A DNA stretch of 64,000 nt, from NCBI RefSeq assembly GCF_002564465.1, contig NZ_NUUX01000005.1:76567-140566 (forward strand), given 5' to 3'. The notes beneath the pieces were generated by a model. The model saw only the letters and a list, made by a program, of their open reading frames with translations, had not been told where the DNA came from and ran no database searches. The translations under genes were made by a program, and so were the position numbers. Positions 36,732-44,950 of the stretch are shown here, piece by piece. The stretch's first letter is position 1. Every line of letters begins with the position of its first letter. Source of the stretch: Bacillus sp. AFS088145. Lineage in GTDB: Bacteria; Bacillota; Bacilli; Bacillales; Bacillaceae_G.

Positions 36732-37262
36732 GTGGAAGATTTGATTATTAGGAAAGCTACAATGTCAGATGCGAAAGGCATTGCTAAAGTTCATGTTGAT
36801 AGTTGGAAAACTACTTATCGAAATATAGTTCCTAACGAGTTTTTAGAGAAGTTGTCATAGGAACAAAGAGAAAAATTGTGGAATCATAATCTTTCAAAAG
36901 AGGGGGATTATGTAGTTGTAGCTGAAAATGATGACGGGGAAATTATAGGTTTTGCAGATTGTGGAAAAAGAGAGAGGAATCAAGTCGATCACTCTGGTGA
37001 CTTAACATCTATTTATCTTCTTGAGGAATATCAAGGTAAAGGAGTAGGAAAGCAATTAATGAAACAATTATTCCTTCAGTTTCAAAAATGGGGGTATAAT
37101 CGGGTGTTCGTCGAGGTTTTAGAAGACAATAAAACGCGCTTTTTCTATGAATATTATGGTGCTGAGTTATTGAAAACAGATAAGATTACATTCTCAGGAA
37201 CTGAATTGAATTTACTAATTTATGAATGGGAAAATGTAAATCAAGTATTAGCTAAATTGTAA
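36732..37262 (+). pseudogene. GNAT acetyltransferase interrupted by an amber codon
   Basis: The frame encodes a full-length GNAT protein (about 175 residues): the N-terminal IIRKATMSDAKGIAKVHVDS, the CoA-binding LLEEYQGKGVGKQLM, and a normal C-terminus. One in-frame TAG at 36858-36860 interrupts it in FLEKLS*EQREKLW, where relatives usually have a residue such as Tyr (TAT or TAC). There is no frameshift. GAGGTGG lies before TTG at 36741, which may be the true start rather than GTG at 36732. It could be a young pseudogene, or still expressed with a suppressor. Confidence 0.8.
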
Positions 37263-37292
37263 TAAAATTAAATTTTATTATTTAATAAAACA

Positions 37293-37341
37293 CAAAAAAA
37301 CTACCAATTATTCAATAAGAATAGTTGGTAGTTTTTTTGTT
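37293..37341. terminator. Bidirectional terminator
   Basis: AAAAAAACTACCAA and TTGGTAGTTTTTTT form a stem with A and T runs on both sides, between the rightward GNAT pseudogene and the leftward SnoaL fragment. Confidence 0.85.
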
Positions 37342-37650
37342 ATTTTGGTCCTAATTGACTCATAAGAGTTGTTGTATCAAATAATCCACGATGAGATAAA
37401 ATTTTACTATTTTCTACTTTGAATTCTCTAAATAAAGATACTTTTACCGAATTTCCGGTTGGGGCATTTCCTCTAAAAAATCCAGGGTTTGTTCCTGTGA
37501 ATTCCAGTCTTGAGATAACAGTTTCTCCTTGGGAGACAATTTCTTTAATCGTGTAATGGCTATCTGGGAAGCCTGTGAAAATTACGTTAGCGAATTGTTT
37601 TAATCCTTCTGTTGAACCGTAAGAGTAATCTTTGTAATCAAGTGATAAAA
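37340..37650 (-). pseudogene. SnoaL-like ester cyclase, 5' end lost
   Basis: The last 100 or so residues (from FLSLDYKDYSYG to LMSQLGPK) match the C-terminal two thirds of SnoaL-like ester cyclases (FKQF..FTGFPDSHYTIKEI, then GNAPTGNSVKVSLFREFKVENSKI). The N-terminal helix with its typical VDELI..DFVDH stretch is missing. The open frame continues to 37801, but those residues are unrelated and run antisense to another fragment. The gene therefore ends at a deletion or recombination junction near 37650. Confidence 0.7.
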
Positions 37651-37652
37651 AA

Positions 37653-37904
37653 TTGGTGGTGGATCTTAGTAGGGAAGGGGTACAAAGATGTGAAACGGTA
37701 ATTGATCCGAGGTTTAAAGTACAAACCAGGGAGGACGGAACTGGGTGGATTGAAGATTGGATTACACAAACTGAAATACCATTTTTAGTCCAAATATTCA
37801 TTGCAATCGGAAAAGATGCGTCTGTGAAGGAACCGACCGTGCTAATCCAAAGTATAAGGGAAAAGCTTTCTGAAGTATTGGAGTGGTATAAAATTGAATC
37901 ATAA
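37653..37904 (+). pseudogene. C-terminal fragment of an unidentified protein
   Basis: About 80 codons, including DLSREGVQRCETVIDPRFKV and EIPFLVQIFIAIGKD and ending SEVLEWYKIES, look like the end of a real soluble protein but have no ribosome binding site or proper start. It begins where the SnoaL homology on the other strand stops. I cannot name the family. It is followed by a terminator at 37922. Confidence 0.5.
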
Positions 37905-37921
37905 AGTCTTATATAAATAGC

Positions 37922-37965
37922 AAAAAAAACTGTAATAAAGCTATCGCCTTATTACAGTTTTTTTA
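37922..37965. terminator. Bidirectional terminator
   Basis: AAAAAAACTGTAATA and TATTACAGTTTTTTT form a 15-bp stem, serving both the rightward fragment and the leftward GNAT gene. Confidence 0.9.
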
Positions 37966-38437
37966 TCATGTTATACCATTTTACTCCACCATGTGTTGAG
38001 CTAGAAATACCGTTATTGATGTAGCCATGGTTTTCGTAAAATTGAATTAAGTTTTCTTTACATGTAAGAGTTATTGAATCACGTTTATTTTCTTTTGAAA
38101 CTTTTTCGATATGAGAAAGCAATATTGATGCGATCCCTTTATTTTGGTTTTGTGGAGCAACTGCTATCCCTAAGATACTTTGATGACCACCAGTAGATGG
38201 ATTTTTTTTAATTTCGCTAAATAAATCATCTGTAATGAAAGTCTCATTTATAACAGGACCGTTTACTAAACCAACTAATTTACCATTTTCCTCAGCTACA
38301 AAAAAACTATCGGGAATTAATTTAATGCGTTTTTCGAATGCCTGTTTTGTTGCTGCCTCTTCTTTTGAAAAACAAAGATGCTCAATTTCTACCAGTTCAG
38401 TTAAATCTTCCAATCTTACATTTCGTATGTTTAGCAT
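37952..38437 (-). CDS. GNAT family N-acetyltransferase
   Basis: This 161-residue acetyltransferase opens MLNIRNVRLEDLTELVEIEHLCF and has the acetyl-CoA motif GIAVAPQNQNKGIASILLSH. The C-terminal VKWYNMIKKL completes a normal domain. GGAGGG lies 9 nt before the ATG. Similarity to arylalkylamine-type GNATs (the HLCFSKEEAA start) is only suggestive. The substrate is unknown. Confidence 0.88.
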   Translation of the reverse strand: MLNIRNVRLEDLTELVEIEHLCFSKEEAATKQAFEKRIKLIPDSFFVAEENGKLVGLVNGPVINETFITDDLFSEIKKNPSTGGHQSILGIAVAPQNQNKGIASILLSHIEKVSKENKRDSITLTCKENLIQFYENHGYINNGISSSTHGGVKWYNMIKKL

Positions 38438-38546
38438 GATTTTATTCCCTCCATTTTTCTTAATTATATTATATTAATTTTATAGCTTACAAACTATTTA
38501 AACTAGCATTTTGTATAGTGGTTGAACAAAATGAAATAAAAAGATG

Positions 38547-38576
38547 TTGACAGAATTATGAAATAACCCCTATAAT
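38547..38576 (+). promoter_or_regulatory. Sigma-A promoter of the tandem T-box leader
   Basis: Consensus TTGACA and TATAAT are separated by 18 bp, about 60 bp before the first T-box. Confidence 0.8.
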
Positions 38577-38633
38577 ACAAAACATATTAAAAAAAGAAAC
38601 AAGCTACTAATGTTAGATTAATATAGTTTTAAG

Positions 38634-38885
38634 CAATGAAGGGAATATAAGTAGTACTTATCTCAATGTAATAGAGAGCTGATGGTTGGTGGAAATCAGT
38701 ACAAAGATAAGGATGAATTTCGGTCCTGGAGCTATTTTTTTCGAAGTAAAGTTTAATCTTTACTGAGGGAAAAACGGTCAAATTTGATCGTTATCAAATT
38801 TTTAAGAGGCAGAATATTTCTGCAACTAGGGTGGTACCGCGAATAATTCGTCCCTACTGATACAATCAGTAGGGACTTTTTTATT
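38634..38885 (+). ncRNA. T-box leader 1, probable Phe specifier (TTC)
   Basis: The AGAGAGCTGATGG start of stem I, the specifier region GATGAAT-TTC-GGTCCTGGAGC (specifier 38719-38721) and the T-box AGGGTGGTACCGCG (38828-38841) are present. A terminator follows: GTCCCTACTGA and TCAGTAGGGAC, then T6. Uncharged tRNA-Phe should stabilise the antiterminator. The specifier register was set by aligning with the second T-box. Confidence 0.88.
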
Positions 38886-38906
38886 AGTTTAAAACTGAAT
38901 ATAGAA

Positions 38907-39157
38907 TATGCAATGAAGGGAATACAGTAATGTTTGTTTCACTGTTTAAGAGAGCTGATGGATGGTGTGAATCAGTACAAAAACAAGCATGAATTACGAT
39001 CCTGGAGCATCTTTTTCGAAGTAAAGGTCGACATTTACTTTGAATAAGACGGTCATCGATCGTTAAATAAAACAAGTGGCAGATTTAATTCTGCAATTAG
39101 GGTGGTACCACGGTGAAAATCGTCCCTGTCGTTAGTGGCAGGGGCGATTTTTTTTTA
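38907..39157 (+). ncRNA. T-box leader 2, probable Tyr specifier (TAC)
   Basis: This is a second complete T-box behind the first: the shared CAATGAAGGGAATA opening, AGAGAGCTGATGG, the specifier region CATGAAT-TAC-GATCCTGGAGC (specifier 38995-38997), the T-box AGGGTGGTACCACGG (39099-39113) and a terminator ending in a T9 run. The two leaders probably arose by duplication and then changed specificity. Both must be antiterminated for the permease to be expressed. Confidence 0.88.
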
Positions 39158-39189
39158 TAAAATCACAAGCTAGAAAGAGGAGATAGAAA

Positions 39190-40518
39190 ATGGAATTACA
39201 AAAAAATTTACTACCAAGACATATTCGTTTCATGGCACTCGGTGGAGCAATTGGCACTGGTATTTTTAAAGGAACATCAGAAACTGTATCGATTGCAGGA
39301 CCCGCAGTTATTTTTTCATATTTGTTTGCTGGATTATTGCTTCTTGTTGTGATGAGTGCGATTGCGGAAATGGCTATTGCGTTTCCAGGTTTGAATATGA
39401 AAGGATTTATTCGTAAAGCGTTTGGTACAAGAGTTTCTTTCGTAATTGGTTGGTTGTACTGTTTTATGTGGTTAGTTGTTTGTGTTATTGAAGTAATCGC
39501 AGCTGGTAGCTTTCTACAATATTGGTTTCCTTCACTGTCGTTATGGTCTTTAAGTTTTATTAGTGCAATTTTTATTGTGGCTGTTAATTTTATGAATGTG
39601 AAACGATATGGTGAAATAGAATTTTGGTTTGCAGGAATTAAAATTACAATGATTGTTTTATTTATTGCGTTAGGCGCTGGAATTTTATTTGGAATTATTC
39701 CAAGTGATCATAGCGGTTATGTACAAAATTATGTTCAGCATAAAGGATTTTTCCCACATGGCTGGTCAGGAGTATTTTCTGCTTTATTAATAGTCATTTT
39801 TTCTTACGGTGGTTCAGAACTAATTGGATTGACTTTAACAGAAACAAAAGACGCAGAAAAAGTAATACCAAAAGTTATAAAAGGGGTTATTTGGAGAATT
39901 GTTTTATTCTACACGCTTCCAATTCTGATTATTTGCGGATTAATTCCATGGAATGAAATTGGTAATCAAGAAAGTCCATTTGTTCAAGTTTTATCAACAG
40001 TAGGTTTCCAAGGTGCAGCTCATATTATGAACTTTGTTCTCATTACGGCGGTTTTATCTGCTGCAAATTCAGGAATTTATGGTTGTACACGAATGATGTA
40101 TTCATTAGCAACTGAAGGTGAAGCGCCAAAGGTTTTTGCAAAAATTTCTAAAAATGGTGTACCAGTTTATACGGTGATTGTAAGTGCAATTATTTTAATT
40201 GGGGGCACTTTTGTAGCATATTTTTCACCTGATCGAGTATTCGGTTATTTAATGGCGATTCCTGGATTTACAGTATCATTAGTATGGATCAGTATTTGTT
40301 TAGCACAATTGAAGCTTCGCAAAACTTATACTAAGATGCCACACTATAAAGTATGGGGATTTCCGTACGTAACAACCTTTACAGTAATTGCATTAGGTGT
40401 GAGCTGTGTAGCATTTGCATTCAGTGAACAGAACAGGTTAAGTATTTTTGTATGCTTAGGAATGTTGATTGTATTAATTTTATGTTCATTTACAACAGGA
40501 AAAAAACAAATTCATTAA
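39190..40518 (+). CDS. Amino acid permease (APC family), probably for aromatic amino acids
   Basis: This 442-residue transporter has about 12 membrane segments and the APC opening RHIRFMALGGAIGTGIFKGT, the substrate-binding unwound helix of the family. AAGAGGAGA precedes the ATG. Two T-box leaders, read as Phe and Tyr, control it, so import of phenylalanine and tyrosine is the best inference. Sequence alone would allow other amino acids. Confidence 0.9.
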   Translation: MELQKNLLPRHIRFMALGGAIGTGIFKGTSETVSIAGPAVIFSYLFAGLLLLVVMSAIAEMAIAFPGLNMKGFIRKAFGTRVSFVIGWLYCFMWLVVCVIEVIAAGSFLQYWFPSLSLWSLSFISAIFIVAVNFMNVKRYGEIEFWFAGIKITMIVLFIALGAGILFGIIPSDHSGYVQNYVQHKGFFPHGWSGVFSALLIVIFSYGGSELIGLTLTETKDAEKVIPKVIKGVIWRIVLFYTLPILIICGLIPWNEIGNQESPFVQVLSTVGFQGAAHIMNFVLITAVLSAANSGIYGCTRMMYSLATEGEAPKVFAKISKNGVPVYTVIVSAIILIGGTFVAYFSPDRVFGYLMAIPGFTVSLVWISICLAQLKLRKTYTKMPHYKVWGFPYVTTFTVIALGVSCVAFAFSEQNRLSIFVCLGMLIVLILCSFTTGKKQIH

Positions 40519-40528
40519 ACAAAAAATA

Positions 40529-40554
40529 AAGGGCACCTCATTTGGTGCCCAAAC
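40529..40554. terminator. Terminator between convergent genes
   Basis: GGGCACC and GGTGCCC form a perfect stem over TCATTT. On the minus strand a T-rich run follows, so it mainly serves the leftward metallo-hydrolase gene. Confidence 0.7.
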
Positions 40555-40567
40555 TTATATCGATAAA

Positions 40568-41308
40568 TTATTGATTGTTAGCCAATGCTAAAAGCTGTTC
40601 ATTTACATTTTCATTTACAACTCCGCCATGGTAACAAATGATTGTTTCAATATCATATTTTGTTAATTTTTTAATGGACAATAGCGCTGTTTCCATATCA
40701 GGTGTAGCATTTGGATTTGGCCCCATAATTACGCCATCAGCTGCGACAACAGCATCACCTGCAATTAATGTTTTGCTTTGTTGATGATATAAACAAATGT
40801 GACCAGGAGTATGTCCAGGTGTAAAGATCACAGTGATTCCACCAGCATATGGTAAAACTTCTTCGTCAGATAAAGTTGTATTAACTTTAGCATTAAGTGG
40901 TGTATCATAGATTGCTTTTATTTTTTTTCCTATTTCTTCAGGAACAGATTCAATCATTTTTGCGATTCGTTCTGGATTTACTTTAATTAAAGCTTTATCG
41001 CCTTCAATATATGGCTTGTCTTCTTTATGTGCAAGCACTTTAATTTCTTGATGAGCAGTTTTTAAAAGCTCAGCAAGGCTCCCAATATGATCAATGTCTT
41101 GATGTGTAAGAATGATTTTAGACAGCTTGTTAAATTCTAATCCGGCTTTTTCTATCGCTTCACGAATTTCCCCAGTTTGCCCTGGCATTCCTGTATCTAC
41201 TAAGATCACTTCTTGTTCATCCCAAAGTAATGTTGGGTTAATAATATTTACCTGTCCTGTAAAGTTCATTTCTAATTCAATTGTTTCAATACCTTTAGCT
41301 ATTTTCAT
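40568..41308 (-). CDS. MBL-fold metallo-hydrolase in a TetR-controlled unit
   Basis: This 246-residue metallo-beta-lactamase fold hydrolase has HQDIDH (with Gln at the second position of the usual HxHxDH), then FTPGHTPGHICLY and AGDAV. It differs from the hydrolase at the left end of the window. It lies downstream of a tetR gene on the same strand. Its start is unusual: the strong AAGGGAGGTG is 32 nt upstream of the ATG, with a 27-nt hairpin between them. No other in-frame start exists, because TAA immediately precedes the ATG. Confidence 0.88.
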   Translation of the reverse strand: MKIAKGIETIELEMNFTGQVNIINPTLLWDEQEVILVDTGMPGQTGEIREAIEKAGLEFNKLSKIILTHQDIDHIGSLAELLKTAHQEIKVLAHKEDKPYIEGDKALIKVNPERIAKMIESVPEEIGKKIKAIYDTPLNAKVNTTLSDEEVLPYAGGITVIFTPGHTPGHICLYHQQSKTLIAGDAVVAADGVIMGPNPNATPDMETALLSIKKLTKYDIETIICYHGGVVNENVNEQLLALANNQ

Positions 41309-41350
41309 TTAAATGGTAAAAGCTTTTATTGCCTTTACCACACCTCCCTT
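41309..41350 (-). promoter_or_regulatory. Shine-Dalgarno sequence joined to its start codon by a hairpin
   Basis: On the minus strand AAGGGAGGTG (41350-41341) is followed directly by TGGTAAAGGC, a 7-nt loop AATAAAA and GCTTTTACCA (ending 41314), then five nt and the ATG. The stem is 10 bp with one G-U. When folded, the effective distance from the Shine-Dalgarno to the start codon becomes about 7 nt, which is optimal; unfolded it is far too long. Confidence 0.7.
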
Positions 41351-41358
41351 TGTTTTAT

Positions 41359-41408
41359 GTGAGCACTAAACTAGACATCTAAGGAAAGTTGCCTAGTTTA
41401 GTGTTCAC
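41359..41408. promoter_or_regulatory. Large inverted repeat, probable second operator
   Basis: GTGAGCACTAAACTAG (41359-41374) and CTAGTTTAGTGTTCAC (41393-41408) are inverted with 15 of 16 matching, 18 bp apart. The half TAGTTTAGTGTT recurs at the end of the operator array at 42173-42235. It lies between tetR and the metallo-hydrolase gene, so it may let the same TetR control that gene, or be an mRNA hairpin. Confidence 0.55.
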
Positions 41409-41434
41409 ATTATTTTTTTTGCTAAAAACTTATT

Positions 41435-42004
41435 TTACTTTTGCGTTTTTGAAACAGAAGAAATAAAGTCATCAATCATAACGTCAAAGCTGTCATCTAC
41501 ATTTACTGGATGTTGGAAATATCCAAGGAAATTCATAGAGACAAATCCGTGTAAAATGCTTCTTAATGCACGGCCTTGATGAATTAATAAAGTAGGGTCC
41601 GTAATATAAAACTTTAGAATTTGATGAATAATTCCAGTAGTTTCCCTAGCAAGTCGTTTAACATCATCATTTTCTGTACTCGGGATATTCATAAAAAGTC
41701 CATAACCAGTTCTATTATCAAATGCAAAATCACGGTATACATAAGCAATTTCTCTAATCGCTTGTTCACCACTTTTACCGACTAATCGTTGCATTAAAGT
41801 AGAATTTAATTTATTTAAAAGTGAAATCGTCATTTTCAATTTTAAATCGTCCATATTCGCAAAATGGTTATATAAAGATGGATATTTAATATCTAGTTTC
41901 TCTGCAATTTTTGGAAAGGTTACTTGATTAAGTCCGATTTCATTAGCCAATGAAAAAGCCACTTCAATAATTTTTTCTTTTGTTAAATTTCTTTTTTGAA
42001 CCAT
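41435..42004 (-). CDS. TetR family transcriptional regulator
   Basis: This 189-residue repressor has an N-terminal HTH (LTKEKIIEVAFSLANEIGLNQVTFPKIAEKLDIKYPSLYNHF in outline, about residues 7-50) and a TetR C-terminal WHG-like domain (LRSILHGFVSMNFLGYF). GGGAG precedes the ATG. It is divergent from an MFS exporter, with three operator-like repeats between them, and upstream of a metallo-hydrolase on its own strand. It probably represses both and itself. The ligand is unknown. Confidence 0.9.
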   Translation of the reverse strand: MVQKRNLTKEKIIEVAFSLANEIGLNQVTFPKIAEKLDIKYPSLYNHFANMDDLKLKMTISLLNKLNSTLMQRLVGKSGEQAIREIAYVYRDFAFDNRTGYGLFMNIPSTENDDVKRLARETTGIIHQILKFYITDPTLLIHQGRALRSILHGFVSMNFLGYFQHPVNVDDSFDVMIDDFISSVSKTQK

Positions 42005-42172
42005 TTTTTTGCTCCCGTCTCATGTTTAGGTAAGTTGTTTTTTAAAGAATATTAGGCTGATTTCCACTACCAATCAACTTATGTCCTTAAAGATACAATA
42101 CCTAAATACAAAGTATTTTTAAAGAGAGACTATATTACTGAAAATAGTTTAACACTTCTGATGATAATTAGT

Positions 42173-42235
42173 AAACTATAAAATATAATTTACAAACTAT
42201 AAAATATAATTTACAAACTATAAAATATAGTTTAG
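42173..42235. promoter_or_regulatory. Three 21-bp operator repeats
   Basis: AAACTATAAAATATAATTTAC occurs at 42173-42193 and 42194-42214, and a variant at 42215-42235 contains the perfect inverted repeat AAACTATA-AAA-TATAGTTT. One helical turn is about 10.5 bp, so 21-bp spacing puts all three on the same face of the DNA. The array lies between the divergent tetR and MFS genes. Confidence 0.75.
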
Positions 42236-42335
42236 TGTTATTTGTATATTAAAACTTATTGTTATTTTTTATTTGTCTCATTCTCGGGACTTTTTTATAT
42301 TGATTTTAATTTTTATCAAAAAGGAGGGGGAAATC

Positions 42336-43547
42336 TTGTTATTGTGGAAAAGAAATTTGATTGTTTGTTGGTTTGGAATGTTTGTAACGAGCATTGGGAT
42401 GAGCCAACTTGGTCCGGTATTACCCCTATATATTGATAAACTTGGTGTTCATAATTCTGCATTAATTAGTCAATTTTCAGGGATTGCTTTTGGAGTAACT
42501 TTTATTATTTCAGCCATTTTTTCTCCTATTTGGGGTTTGGCAGCGGATAAGTTTGGACGAAAACCAATGCTGCTAAGAGCAAGTCTTGGTATGTCGATTA
42601 TTATTTTTTGTATGGGTTTCGCACATAATGTCTATGTTTTAATTGGTTTAAGACTTTTACAAGGTGTCATTACCGGTTACGGTACAGCTTGTACAACTCT
42701 AATCGCAACGCAAACAGATAAAGAGCATGCGGGATCGGCATTAGGTACACTTTCAACTGCAAGTATAGCAGGTTCATTACTTGGTCCTATGATTGGAGGT
42801 TATATTGGAGAGACTGTAGGCTTACAAAATGTGTTTTTTTTAACAGGTGCACTCATGATGGTTGCGTTTGTTACAACAGCATTATTTGTAAAAGAATCAT
42901 TTACTCGCCAAGATAAAAAAGTGCTTAAGTTTAAGGAAATATGGAGTATTATTCCGGATAAAAGCTTAATGATCACAATGTTCATTACTTTTTTTGTTTT
43001 AACAATAGCGCTTTATTCGATAGAACCAGTCATTACTGTCTACATTTCTCAGCTATCTGCTCATTCTACACATGTAGCATTGCTAGCGGGTATGGCATTT
43101 TCAGCATCAGGCTTGGCAAGTATTATTGCTGCTCCGAGATTAGGTAAGATTTCAGATCGAATTGGTCCACATAAAGTTATATTCGTTGCACTGATTGTTT
43201 CAGGTCTAATGGTTATACCCCAAGCATTTGTAAAAAACGCTTGGGAATTGATGGGACTACGATTTATTTTAGGTTTGGCAACGGCGGGCTTAACTCCGTC
43301 TATTAATACATTAGTTAAACGAATTACACCTGATGCCATTACCGGTCGAGTATTTGGATTTAATATGTCAGCTGGATATTTAGGCGTATTTGTCGGTTCC
43401 ATTTTAGGTGGGCAAATTGGAGCATATTTAGGTGTGAAATACGTATTTTTTGTTACAAGTGCATTATTGCTACTTAATGCAATTTTGGTTTATGTTAAAG
43501 TGAATAAGAAATTGAATGTAAAAGAAGATTTTAAATTATCGATGTAA
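42336..43547 (+). CDS. MFS multidrug-type exporter
   Basis: This 403-residue, 12-helix MFS protein has the motif GLAADKFGRKPMLLRASLG between helices 2 and 3 and the antiporter motif C region (GSLLGPMIGGYIG) in helix 5, which marks exporters. The start is TTG at 42336, 8 nt behind AAGGAGGGGG; the upstream extension is untranslated operator and leader sequence. It is divergent from tetR and probably derepressed by a toxic compound. Confidence 0.9.
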   Translation: MLLWKRNLIVCWFGMFVTSIGMSQLGPVLPLYIDKLGVHNSALISQFSGIAFGVTFIISAIFSPIWGLAADKFGRKPMLLRASLGMSIIIFCMGFAHNVYVLIGLRLLQGVITGYGTACTTLIATQTDKEHAGSALGTLSTASIAGSLLGPMIGGYIGETVGLQNVFFLTGALMMVAFVTTALFVKESFTRQDKKVLKFKEIWSIIPDKSLMITMFITFFVLTIALYSIEPVITVYISQLSAHSTHVALLAGMAFSASGLASIIAAPRLGKISDRIGPHKVIFVALIVSGLMVIPQAFVKNAWELMGLRFILGLATAGLTPSINTLVKRITPDAITGRVFGFNMSAGYLGVFVGSILGGQIGAYLGVKYVFFVTSALLLLNAILVYVKVNKKLNVKEDFKLSM

Positions 43548-43674
43548 AAAGTTATAATTTTTGGGAGCTACTTAATGTGGCTCCCTTTAATAATAGTACC
43601 CTACATAACTTAGCAAGAAATGTCGGATTGATTAATTTCGTACCTGTTATTCTATTGATGAAGGAGGTTATAAA

Positions 43675-44547
43675 ATGGATTTGTTAAAGAATATGAATGA
43701 TGCTCTAGTATATATTGAAGAAAATCTGACAAGTGAGATTGACTATAAAGAACTTTCTAGACGGGCTTTTTGTTCTGAGTATCACTTTAAAAGAATGTTT
43801 TCGTTTCTTGCTGGAATTTCTCTTTCAGAGTATATACGTCGCCGCCGTCTTACCGCTTCTGCATTTGAACTTAAAGATCATAACAAGAAAATAATTGATA
43901 TTGCTTTAAATTACGGATACAATTCTCCGGATTCCTTTACGCGAGCCTTTCAAAACTTACATGGAATTACTCCGTCAGAAGCTAGAAATAACGGTAATTC
44001 GCTAAAAGCATTTCCACGAATGACCTTCCAATTATCAATTAAAGGGGGAAATGAAATGAACTATCGTATTGAAGAAAAAGAAGCATTTCGAATCGTAGGG
44101 ATCAAAAAGAGAGTTCCGATTATTTTTAATGGAGTGAATCCGGAAATTGCATCCATGTGGAAAACTTTAACGATGGAAAAAATAACGAAACTAAAAGAAC
44201 TCTCCAATGTTGAACCCAACGGCATAATAAGTGCTTCAACAAATTTTTCTGAAGATAGAATGGAAGAAAAAGGAGAGCTTGATCATTATATTGGTGTTGC
44301 CACTACAAATGACTGTCCTAATGAGTTAACTCAGCTTGAAGTTCCTGCATCTACATGGGCAGTTTTCGAAGCAATTGGAAAATTTCCAGATGCATTGCAA
44401 GAAGTGTGGGGACGAATTTATTCTGAATGGTTTCCATCTTCTATTTACCATCAAGTAGAAGGTCCCGAAATTTTATGGAATGAACAGAAAGACATCACAT
44501 CACCAACTTTTAAGAGCGAAATTTGGATACCAGTCTCTAAAAAATAA
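43675..44547 (+). CDS. AraC family regulator with GyrI-like effector domain
   Basis: This 290-residue regulator has two helix-turn-helix motifs at about residues 20-105 ([22 protein letters not shown], then [20 protein letters not shown]) and a C-terminal GyrI/BmrR-like ligand-binding domain at about 125-290 ([12 protein letters not shown]..., then DHYIGVATT...). Such proteins sense hydrophobic or cationic compounds. AAGGAGGTT precedes the ATG. It is monocistronic. Confidence 0.92.
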   Translation: MDLLKNMNDALVYIEENLTSEIDYKELSRRAFCSEYHFKRMFSFLAGISLSEYIRRRRLTASAFELKDHNKKIIDIALNYGYNSPDSFTRAFQNLHGITPSEARNNGNSLKAFPRMTFQLSIKGGNEMNYRIEEKEAFRIVGIKKRVPIIFNGVNPEIASMWKTLTMEKITKLKELSNVEPNGIISASTNFSEDRMEEKGELDHYIGVATTNDCPNELTQLEVPASTWAVFEAIGKFPDALQEVWGRIYSEWFPSSIYHQVEGPEILWNEQKDITSPTFKSEIWIPVSKK

Positions 44548-44552
44548 AAAAA

Positions 44553-44574
44553 AGAAAGAGGCATACGCTCTTTC
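44553..44574 (-). terminator. Terminator of the small membrane protein gene
   Basis: GAAAGAG and CTCTTTC pair over a short loop; on the minus strand the sequence continues into a T-rich run. Confidence 0.7.
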
Positions 44575-44752
44575 AGGTTTCTGAATGATTGTTATTTAAG
44601 TGATCTAGTTTATTTGAAATACTTTTAAGAATTTGATTTTTCTCCTGTTGAATTTTTAGGAATTTTAAAAGAAACCAAATCATAAAGACAAAAGGTGCTA
44701 TGTAAAACAAAATCGGTATGATTGAAAATAAAGGAAAAAACATGTTATGCAT
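44573..44752 (-). CDS. Small membrane protein, 59 residues
   Basis: ATG at 44752 is preceded by AAAGGAGTG and opens a 59-residue frame. Residues 4-33 are strongly hydrophobic (MFFPLFSIIPILFYIAPFVF and onward), then follows a polar, probably coiled tail (IQQEKNQILKSISNKLD...). It has its own terminator. The layout, one or two membrane segments and a short helical tail, is common among small Bacillus membrane proteins. I cannot assign a function. Confidence 0.75.
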   Translation of the reverse strand: MHNMFFPLFSIIPILFYIAPFVFMIWFLLKFLKIQQEKNQILKSISNKLDHLNNNHSET

Positions 44753-44950
44753 ATTAATTTCACTCCTTTTGGAAGATTATACCATAATAATTAGATTAAA
44801 ACCTTCTTATTATTGAAGGTTTTTTTATTTATAACTTATTCAGTTAGATTTTTGTTTAAGAATGATTTTAAAAGGAAAATTGCGTTATTTAGAGAATGTA
44901 CTATTAATTAAGAAATTACTATAAGTCGAATTTAATAGTAGGAGAAAAAA

